Source: Platycnemis pennipes (lineage: Eukaryota; Arthropoda; Insecta; Odonata; Platycnemididae). From it: DNA of 64,000 bases. The notes beneath the pieces were generated by a model that worked only from the letters and a program-made list of their open reading frames with translations, made no database searches and had not been told where the DNA came from. The position numbers were made by a program, and so were the translations under genes. Below are positions 56,736-64,000 of this stretch, piece after piece. Each line of letters opens with the position of its first letter. Position 1 is the first letter of the stretch. The DNA is taken from assembly GCA_933228895.1 (NCBI GenBank), contig OW121848.1, positions 133,380,615 through 133,444,614 of the forward strand, in the 5' to 3' direction.

Positions 56736-57217
56736 GTGAAAAAGCGACGTTTTCCGCAATTTCCCACCTTACTTCAATTCTTCTCAATTGAAACCAATGA
56801 AATATCATATACTATTACTATTTATGAAAGTGAAAATAATTGTTTCCCTGAAAGTCTCCCCAAATCAAGAAGAAAGGCTGCATGAAGTATCACCAAGTAA
56901 GCAAGCAGAAGCAGACGAGCCATTTCAATCCCTTGTAATTTCGATCACATCCAGATTGGAATGAAAGCTACTGTATTGGCTCCGTACCTTTAGATATCAG
57001 GACTTACCCACTGGATACGTAACAAAACACACGAAAAATTTCTCCCATACTTCGGTGGTCAGTATTCTCGAACAATTAACAAAGGATTTGTTTGTTTTTC
57101 CCCAAGATATTGGCAAATTTTCTTCTCTCCTGATTGGCGCGTTCATGTTCGTGGTCTACGAAGAATAGACGAAAATAACACGAAGTCATATCGGAACCAA
57201 CCTTAGTAACGCTCAGT

Positions 57218-57528
57218 GGGGTTTTGTTTGAAACCGTCGGGATTATCTCGAACAGGTTACCAAGGAGTCACGTGGTATAAACACGAATGGTTCCCAAATA
57301 CGGTGCGTCAAAACTGCTGATTACAACGTCATTCATCATTTACACTTGTGTTTTATCTCATATATATATTCTATAGTCGAGACAGATGAGAAAAAAGCAA
57401 GTGACAACAATTTATGATATTGTAATGAGGCATTCTTACACACTAAATTTGCAAACCATTCATGTTTGTACCATGTGACTCCTTGGTTACCTATTCGATA
57501 TAATTCAGAGGGTTTCAATCACAGCCCC
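57218..57528. mobile_element. MITE G, copy 3
   Basis: Left arm GGGGTTTTGTTTGAAACCGT.. AAGGAGTCACGTGGTATAAA; right arm TTTGTACCATGTGACTCCTT.. GGTTTCAATCACAGCCCC. About 82 bases pair with some mismatches. The short ORF in it arises from the repeat. Confidence 0.85.
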
Positions 57529-58078
57529 AAGGATAGTTTTAGAAATCGAGTGTCAAAAAAATTTACGAAACGAAGAGGGAATCTACTCTGGAGAATCAGA
57601 AAATACCACCGTTATACCGTTGGAACTGGTTTTTAGACACTAGAAATAGGCATAACAAGAAGAACCCAAAGCTACGCAACGCGCAGACGTGAATTGGGCA
57701 ACCGAGGAATTAAATGTGACGCGTGCACAGTGAAAGTTACCTTTATCTCCCACATCGAGACGCGAATGCCTAGTGACCGACTCTCACGAAAAGAAGCGCA
57801 CGCCGCGAAACATAAAGAGAAGTTAAGATGCGATGAGATTGGGTCAATGGTTGGGGTTGCGACATTCGATGGAGTATAGCAAACCTTTTCTTTTACTATA
57901 CATGCCATCTAACACCAGGCAACACAACGCGCGTTCATACATCACTGTCCCGTATGATGTCTTCGTTAGTTTTCTTGAGAGGCTCTATTGCATATTAATG
58001 AGCAGTTTTCCCCTGGTGAATTCAGTTGAGTTGAAATTGAAACCGGCCGTGTATTTTACTAACAACAAGATTGTTTAC
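57529..58078. other. No recognised feature
   Basis: GC content is slightly higher, with short ORFs in both directions at 57672-57908. No family is recognised. Confidence 0.4.
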
Positions 58079-58145
58079 AAATGCATGCCAGGGATGGTGG
58101 ATTCACCCCCTGCCACACACCATGATTTTGGTGCCTGTAAGAGTT
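58079..58145 (+). mobile_element. A/B-type LINE 3' end remnant
   Basis: ATGCATGCCAGGGATGGTGG then ATTCACCCCCTGCCACACAC retains the box; the tail is lost. Confidence 0.5.
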
Positions 58146-58739
58146 CCGATGATGAACGTAGTTCCTAGCTAAAGTGATATAATTATCTCGGCCAAGGAAG
58201 AAAATTCGTTCTGGAATCAAATTTGTCATCTGAATCGTGATTTCCCGTTGCTCTCTACAGAAAGACGTTGAATTTGCTCAGGATGCTACCCAATCCTTGA
58301 AAGTAATTTTCATAAACATTGCAAAAACAAACTCTTAAAAATGGCAAAACTTCACCAATGGCTGAAATGAACGACCAGAAAATAAGACACATGAGAATGG
58401 AAAGTTTAATGGAAACCTGCCGATATTTAAACCAGGGCATGGAACGCAAGTGAACGAATCTTCGTCCCGAAGTTTTCTTCTTGCCCCGAAAATATCCAAA
58501 AATAAAATATGCCTACCATGAATCATTGAGTATAACTCTTGAATTATCAAAGATCTAATAAAATAAATATCTGCTTTTTCCAAGCATGACGGTAAAAACT
58601 GCGCAAAAAATTCATCTTTTCTTTAATGTCGTCGATGTTACAGCTGTTTGTCTAAAGATGACTCAACGGGTTCTCTTTTTCTTTTCCTCAGTATAGGTGA
58701 GAACATTCAAAGGGGCTTTATGCTGCCTTTACCTCGTTA

Positions 58740-58975
58740 AATATTTATTCCACCAAAAATTTTCGTCACCTTTCGCTCCACAACATATGACGTCCCGTTA
58801 TTTTCATCTCTCCCCATCCTGCACAATTTATCCGTCCCAAAATTTTCGTCGTCTCGTTCCAACATTTTTTTCGTCATGAAAATTTCATCTCGTATCACCC
58901 CAACATTTTTTTGGTCCCAACAAATTCTTCGTCTCTGGGACGACTTTCGTCTCGTCCCAAATCGTTCCAAGCCCT
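58740..58975 (-). repeat. Degenerate GGGACGAGACGAAAATTT tandem repeat
   Basis: Read on the minus strand, variants of GACGAAAATTTTGGGACG recur about eight times at irregular 20-35 base spacing (CGAGACGAAAGTCGTCCC, CGACGAAAATTTTGGGAC, GAAAATAACGGGACG). An 'RDEN'-rich ORF across it is a by-product. Confidence 0.65.
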
Positions 58976-59309
58976 GGTTTTACTAGTATACTGAAAATAT
59001 AGGCTATAGGTACTTTATGCTATTAAACGGTAAATGTTTACTCGAAGTCATCACTATAATCTTCCAAAATATTCAAAGGTAGGAATATATTTATATTAGC
59101 ACCCTCATCATCTAAAACATTCGTAAGCAGGATGAATATTTGTAAACAGAGGCTAACAAAGTATCGAAAAGAAATGGGCAGTCACAGTCCCGTAATATGC
59201 CGTAAGGTTCAGTTCGTAAGTACTCAATGGCTGAATACAGGTGTTAAGTATTTCTTCGTTGAAGCTTTCGCAGCTCACATTTTTCAAATGCATACGTACA
59301 TCATTTTCT

Positions 59310-59668
59310 TAGAAGCGTGAAATACAGAACTCCTTTGCAAATCTGAGAAGTGTGTACATGAAATTCCCTGTGTAATGTGCGGACATAAATATATTGGTGA
59401 GACATGTCGCTCCGTTAAAACTCAATTTGAAGGCCACCAACAAACATGTTGGCAAACATTGCGGCAAACATCGAAGTCGGCGGTTGCGGAGTAAACAGAC
59501 GCTTGGGACACGCAATTTGATTCGGAAGAACCAGATCATCGTTAAGTTTCAAAAATTCAAACAACTAATCCTTGATGCACTCGAGATAAGGAGCAAAGTA
59601 AAGTTCAATAGAGTCCAATGTGTGGCCTTCAAAATCAGTCACACATTGAACCCAGTCATCAACGAAAA
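59310..59668 (+). pseudogene. Penelope-like element C-terminus with GIY-YIG endonuclease remnant
   Basis: One frame reads VHEIPCVMCGHKYIGETCRS then VKTQFEGHQQ, which matches the core of the GIY-YIG nuclease domain of Penelope-like retroelements (IPCxxCxxxYIGETxRxxxxRxxEH). After a frameshift the next frame reads RKNQIIVKFQKFKQLILDAL then EIRSKVKFNR and SHTLNPVI. This corresponds to the C-terminal LExLEI..NxDxG..LNPVW region of the same family. The RT domain is absent. Element D starts at 59670, directly after it. Confidence 0.75.
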
Positions 59669-59669
59669 T

Positions 59670-60171
59670 GGGGTCGTTCACCATATTTTTTTTATTGCCG
59701 GGTCTGGTTTGTAAAATAAACCCCTATTTTTCCGTCGTCGATCCGTCAATTAGTTCTCGAGTCATAAGCGACGAAAAACTGATGCTTTTAACCATTTTGG
59801 AAAACGGGGCATACAAAGGACTAGTACGTCATCCAATCACAGCTGAGGCCGCGAAGCTCCTTCGCCTTATCACAATGGGGGACACAAGACTGACTCTGCC
59901 AATGGAAGTGGTTGCAACTGGATCTGTGCAAGCAGACCTTCCGCCCCCTCCATCTCCACTCCCTTCCCCTAAAAAACAGTCAAGGACGTGAGGTGGATGA
60001 CGTAGTAATCCCTAACGCAGCTCGTTCGGAGGGCGTCACCTTGTGCTTATTTAAATTTTTATTTATGAGAGAATGTCTCTGGTTAGAAGATTAATCTTTT
60101 CAATCAAATTCATTTTTCGTTTCCGTCTAACGATTTCGTGTGCAAGACTTCTGTTCCGAGAAAACGCCCCC
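59670..60171 (+). mobile_element. Element D, most complete copy
   Basis: It starts GGGGTCGTTCACC and ends GTTCCGAGAAAACGCCCCC, about 500 bases, with all shared landmarks and no insertion. It directly follows the Penelope-like fragment. It is probably a non-autonomous DNA transposon (MITE-like), given its short, imperfect terminal inverted repeats and lack of coding. Confidence 0.75.
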
Positions 60172-60822
60172 ATTCCCCACCACGCTTACCCATCTCTCCC
60201 ACTGATGAGCACCAAGAATTGTTTTTATACAGAGCAACATCGGCAGTGGGCATTCATTTCTCCTGAAAATGTGACCAGCAGGAGTCACAAAACGTGCTGA
60301 TACCAGACAAGAAGCTGTAAATACCCGAAGATTCTTTGGCCTCAACTGTTAACTGGGTTGCAGGTGAAATGGAGAGGGCAGGTATTATTCAGAAAATTAC
60401 TTATCTAGTTTTTGTACATATGAGCAGTGGTGTTAAGTGTGTGGGCAATTATTGGTATTCTATACGCAACGTTATGAATGATGAGTCTGTGATAGCTCAA
60501 GTACAAGACAACCACATACCCTTGCTTGCATCTTGGGGAAGCTCTATATCTCTCCACATTTAAGTTATGGCATCTTGTCATACTTTTGTTTGCCTTGAGC
60601 TGCACTTTGAGCATCTTTAAGTTCTCTACGTCACAATACAACTTTAGTGCATTCCCTTCATAGTTAAAACTTCGACAATTCTCACACAAATGGTTCAGAG
60701 TGTGAACAAGCCAAAACTAGGGCTTTGGACCCCGGTACCAGTTTTAAAGACATATTTTCATCAAAAATCTTCGTTTGCAGTGGTATCACCTTTCATATTA
60801 AGTTATCTGTTGGGCGTTCCTG

Positions 60823-61085
60823 GGAGGGGTTGCGGTGGTAGAGCACTGAACTACCAACCGGTTCCCGGGTCCAAATCCAAGGCAGAAGTCGACCTGGAGA
60901 CCCCCACTGGTCAATCCTCGCCAATTGAATTTCTGCATGTCAGGGCTTCGTAGTAAATCGCAGGTGGCTCATGGAAAGGAACTGGCCCCCCTACCCTGAA
61001 TGGGTGCCAATGGCTTAACACGGGATAGGTGAGCTCTACTCTCACCTATCAAAAACCGGAATTTGGGTTGAACAATAATTAAAAG
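60823..61085 (+). mobile_element. tRNA-derived SINE2, fullest copy
   Basis: Head GGTGGTAGAGCACTGAACTA, B-box remnant GGGTCCAAATCC, then TCTGCATGTCAGGGCTTCGT, GGTGGCTCATGGAAAGGAAC, CTACCCTGAATGGG and GGTGAGCTCTACTCTCACCT, ending TTGGGTTGAACAATAATTAA. An A/B-type LINE 3' end remnant follows at once (61090-61146), which suggests a shared tail or an adjacent insertion. Confidence 0.65.
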
Positions 61086-61089
61086 AAGA

Positions 61090-61146
61090 GGCATTGCTGG
61101 ATACCCTGCCATGCACCACCCTGTGGTGTTATGTGGAAGTAGATGT
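61090..61146 (+). mobile_element. A/B-type LINE 3' end remnant
   Basis: GATACCCTGCCATGCACCAC then CCTGTGGTGTTATGTGGAAG and TAGATGTA preserve the terminal box and tail order immediately after SINE2. Confidence 0.5.
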
Positions 61147-61397
61147 AAAAATAATGTCATCGATGACACGGGTAGAAAGTAGAAAGACTTCAGGATTGCT
61201 GTACGTGATGAAGTGTTTCAAAGATATAGAAGGCAAAAATGCCCAGATTGTACTCTGCTCATAATACATGCTGGTACTATCTGTATACCAAGATAAGTAT
61301 TTGTTTATATGCAATGAACAAGTAATCACCTCGCATGAAAAATCCTTTAGGGAGAGGCAATTAAATTTTCTCAATTTTCTGTTGTCACATCTAAGCT

Positions 61398-61407
61398 TTT
61401 ATTTATT
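61398..61407 (-). terminator. Distal poly(A) signals of fatty acid synthase
   Basis: Two overlapping AATAAA motifs on the gene strand (61398-61403 and 61402-61407) lie where the repeat-free 3' flank ends. They are a plausible distal cleavage site. Confidence 0.4.
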
Positions 61408-63180
61408 GGACTGTGTGGCAAACAGCAATACATAGCAACTTAAGAGAATATTGAACAATCTGTACAACACACACACACATTCATACAAAACTATATCACA
61501 TTGCTGGGTTATTTTAATATGAACTTTGAGCACATTTAAATGCATTTTTGGATGTAGTCAAGAAATTAAATAGTTTGCACCTAATTCTGTGCAAAAGATA
61601 TGAATCACAGTTCTTTTTTTTTTAATATTTTAACCTTAACAAAATCTCAAGAGCCTAATACATTATGACCAGACAAAATTGCACCTAGTGCAGTTATAAT
61701 AAAAAAAATAAATTCCATCAAAAGAAGGGTGCAGGAATGCTATGAATAAATTACAGCAATAAAATATGTATTGATATGTTTTTTTTAAATGCTTGCAAAC
61801 TGTGCACTAACAATGGACTTTTTTTTATAAATGCCATCAAAAAATGAAACTGCCAAATGAGGTTGCTGTAGTTCAACAACCATAAGCATGGCTTCATCTG
61901 ACGCCACAGATCTTGGATACATTTCCAAGATATTTTTCTTTTCTCATACTAAATAAATAGCCAGATTACTTCAACACCTCCACAGTATTTCTATACAAAA
62001 TACCTCTCTAATTTACATTCATTCCAAAACACGCATTGGAAAGATTTTTTTCACCAAAAGATGGTGAACAAAAAAAATCATATGATGATTAAATTTAAAA
62101 AAACAATCCCATGTGAATAAATGTTATCAATGAGCCAAAAAAATAAGGGTATTATGTGGTTTTGTTGGAGAAATGAGAGGAAATAGGAAATTTTGTTTCT
62201 ATTTTACAATGAATGTCTGACCGCATCTCTTAATGACCATGGACTGAGAAGTGGGTCACTAGTCACATAGAATGTCATGCCAACACTCTGGGAAGCCTTT
62301 ACCTTTTCGAGGTCGTTACAAACCCATCTAAAATAAATCCGTAATCAATCCCATAAATAATAACAGAAAGCAAAGGACACATCCCAATAAAAGTGCAAAG
62401 TCAAAGAGAAACTCAAGTATTTGTGATGGCTACTTGTACCATGATAATGGCAGTTGAGTTGTAGTGAAGGAGGAATACATCTTGCATTCTTTTACAGGAA
62501 ACGCAAAGCTACCGTTCCTTCCAACGTTTACAACCCAATAAAAATATGATTGGCCATTTGTTTATTTTCCTTCGGAGTGAGATTCGAGAAAAAAATTCCT
62601 TTGGTTATCGAGTGAGCCAGAATGTAAAAACATCCATCAACGAACCCATTTTAATTAAATATAATCAGCCAAGTCATATGAATTGAGACTAATTTGGCAT
62701 TAATTTTCACAATTTGTTGCAAGTAAATATACTGCTTTATGAGAGTCGATAACACTCATCGGAAACATTTTTAGCACCCTGAAATAAAAGGATACTATCC
62801 AAAACTTGACGGACTTGACAGTGGACTTACTTTAGACCTACATGGCTTCACATGGAACATATGGCTTATCATGTTTTCACAGTTATTACATAAGCATACA
62901 GACCAGGACAAATGTAAATTATACATAACTGGACTACATGCCGCTGTAAAAAAATCTGGTAGAATGTAATCAACATTCTAACTCAAAAGCATTGAACCAT
63001 ACATATATGTACATGGATGCCAGTTGTCATTAATGATTAAGACCAGTGGAGTACAGAAACATCTTTACACTCTGTACATCATTTCCACTCATTAAAGCCT
63101 TGTGTTAACGACTTCCCGGCCAGGTTCCTTGGATTAATTGCAAAACTAGTCCACTATTAACACAGACACACTTAGTCCTT

Positions 63181-63186
63181 TTTATT
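63181..63186 (-). terminator. Proximal poly(A) signal of fatty acid synthase
   Basis: TTTATT on the plus strand reads AATAAA on the gene strand, 40 bases past the TAA stop. It could give a short 3' UTR isoform. Confidence 0.45.
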
Positions 63187-63225
63187 TACTTAAAAAAAGT
63201 CAAATTCCCTGATTGAGTTACCCAA

Positions 63226-63339
63226 TTATAGTTGAAGGACCCTGGTGAGAATGTTGGCTACCTTCTTCGCATATTCACCTTGCACTATCTGCCTGTGATT
63301 GCCATTCAGAGCATGTATACCCACTTTCTGTTCACAAAT
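63226..63339 (-). CDS. FASN: Fatty acid synthase, last coding exon and stop codon
   Basis: The terminal exon has 37 codons plus TAA (63226-63228). Its acceptor AG is at 63340-63341 and it continues phase 0 from the upstream exon across a 408-base intron. The residues GNHRQIVQG align with the segment around the catalytic His of the FASN thioesterase (DHRTLLEG in human), so this His probably completes the Ser-Asp-His triad. The protein ends in a short helix (EYAKKVANILTRVLQL) soon after the His, as in animal FASN. No frameshift or premature stop is seen, so this is most likely an active gene transcribed leftwards, with most of it lying to the right of this window. Confidence 0.93.
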   Translation of the reverse strand: MCEQKVGIHALNGNHRQIVQGEYAKKVANILTRVLQL

Positions 63340-63747
63340 CTGGAAAAGAATGTTACAGTTTAGTGAAAATTAATGAGTGCCAACATAAAAAAGTTAATAA
63401 CAACTAAGCAAGGAAATGACAAACAGGACAAGAAGAGTACTTTCCAGCAACAAAATATGTTCATTTTTCCATTGCAGTCACGGATTTCCATTATGGTACC
63501 ACATTAAGCAAACACGGTAATCATGAAGCTAAAACTCTAAGTCTTTCAATGTGATAGCAACTTTTTTGATCCATAAACCAGCTAATATTGGCATCCAAAA
63601 ATCAATTTATGTAGTTTACAATTATTACAATAGCCTTTTCTATAAGCAGCATCTATATTTGGCCTCCTTGTATCATTCTAATGCCTTCAAACATAATGAC
63701 CACAAATATACAAGAGGGAAAAAGATGGGATACTACAAATTACTTAC

Positions 63748-63990
63748 AGGAGTTAGTCCGTAGTCATCCCCAAGAGTCACGTAATTATGTTCCGCCCGCA
63801 GAAGTTGCACTGGGCCTCTAACCCTGCCACTGGGAGAATAAGCGTCAGCAGCCAAGAGCTTCCTATAAAACGACTCGGCTGCATTCGAGAGATCAGACTC
63901 AAACTCTGCAGGAACACACCCTTTCAGGAATGAAGTCGCCTTCTTAAGACGAGACTCCCAGCTGGGAGCACTTTGTAGTTCAGCTTTGGT
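63748..63990 (-). CDS. FASN: Fatty acid synthase, penultimate coding exon (thioesterase domain)
   Basis: This 81-codon exon encodes part of the C-terminal thioesterase of cytosolic type I fatty acid synthase, the domain that hydrolyses the finished acyl chain from the acyl carrier protein. The minus strand shows a TTTATTTCAG acceptor just upstream (63991-64000) and a GTAAGT donor just downstream (63742-63747); both borders are in phase 0 and the frame is open throughout. The residues FYRKLLAADAYSP and GPVQLLRAEH followed by DDYGLTP match the order and spacing I know from animal FASN thioesterases (FYxKLxAAxxYxP, VxLLRA, DYxL). The catalytic Ser and Asp of the triad lie in earlier exons beyond the window edge. 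Identification is by family resemblance from memory and is strong because the next exon continues the same domain. Confidence 0.93.
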
Positions 63991-64000
63991 CTGAAATAAA

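Larger units (their letters stand above)
61380..63225 (-). other. Probable long 3' UTR of fatty acid synthase
   Basis: About 1.8 kb downstream of the stop codon is AT-rich and free of the repeat families that fill the rest of the window, as expected for a transcribed 3' UTR. A minus-strand AATAAA is at 63181-63186, 40 bases after the stop. Overlapping AATAAA signals at 61398-61407 would end a long form near 61380. Beyond that point repeat-derived sequence resumes. The extent is inferred from signals only. Confidence 0.5.

Noticed and set aside
1..64000. CRISPR array, LTR retrotransposon pair or viral insertion
   Set aside because: No regularly spaced short repeats, no matching long direct terminal repeats with primer sites, and no viral protein signature were seen.

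Overview
The window looks like nuclear DNA of an arthropod, most likely an insect. It is AT-rich, has very low coding density, contains spliced genes with GT-AG introns, and is full of decayed and nested transposable elements. There is no operon structure, no bacterial-style gene packing, no rRNA and no intact tRNA gene. Species cannot be fixed from the sequence alone.

Host genes: the firmest gene is at the right edge on the minus strand. The last two coding exons of animal fatty acid synthase (63748-63990 and 63226-63339) encode the C-terminal part of the thioesterase domain, including the catalytic His context, followed by a probable 1.8 kb 3' UTR with near and far poly(A) signals. A second candidate is a two-exon plus-strand ORF at 37031-37498 whose spliced product resembles the N-terminal domain of the shelterin protein TIN2. 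A third is a three-exon minus-strand gene (44593-43985) lying inside a large DNA transposon; its product is not recognised.

Mobile elements dominate. (1) Two related non-LTR retrotransposon groups, here called A and B, occur as about 20 mostly 5'-truncated copies on both strands; they carry different RT C-termini but nearly the same 3' end and a (GATGTA)n tail. One A-related copy (32727-33870) keeps endonuclease and early RT sequence joined directly to the 3' UTR. (2) A third non-LTR group, C, has a 514-bp tandem duplication at 9121-10148. (3) tRNA-derived SINEs of at least three kinds are present, two of them with clear target-site duplications. (4) A Penelope-like GIY-YIG endonuclease fragment lies at 59330-59670. 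(5) Several inverted-repeat (MITE or foldback) families, here called D, E, F, G and H, are present. (6) A 5.68-kb element with perfect 20-bp terminal inverted repeats occupies 43423-49101; it has 44-bp subterminal tandem repeats, a 58-bp perfect palindrome and the unknown spliced gene.

Layout: 0-8.5 kb MITEs E/F, element D split by retroelement A, and B copies; 9-10.6 kb group C; 11-12.6 kb A and B copies; 13.4-19.2 kb SINEs and MITEs H and G; 19.5-28.3 kb A, B and C fragments plus foldbacks; 28-31 kb mostly unremarkable; 31-36.8 kb triple-nested insertions, the truncated LINE, D inside G, SINE2 and B; 37 kb the TIN2-like ORF; 38-41 kb A, B, a long hairpin and E; 41.3-43.3 kb a GC/CpG-rich, microsatellite-rich stretch that may be a promoter; 43.4-49.1 kb the TIR element; 49.9-60.2 kb three D copies, an inverted-repeat region, G and the Penelope fragment; 60.8-61.1 kb SINE2; 61.4-64 kb the 3' end of fatty acid synthase.
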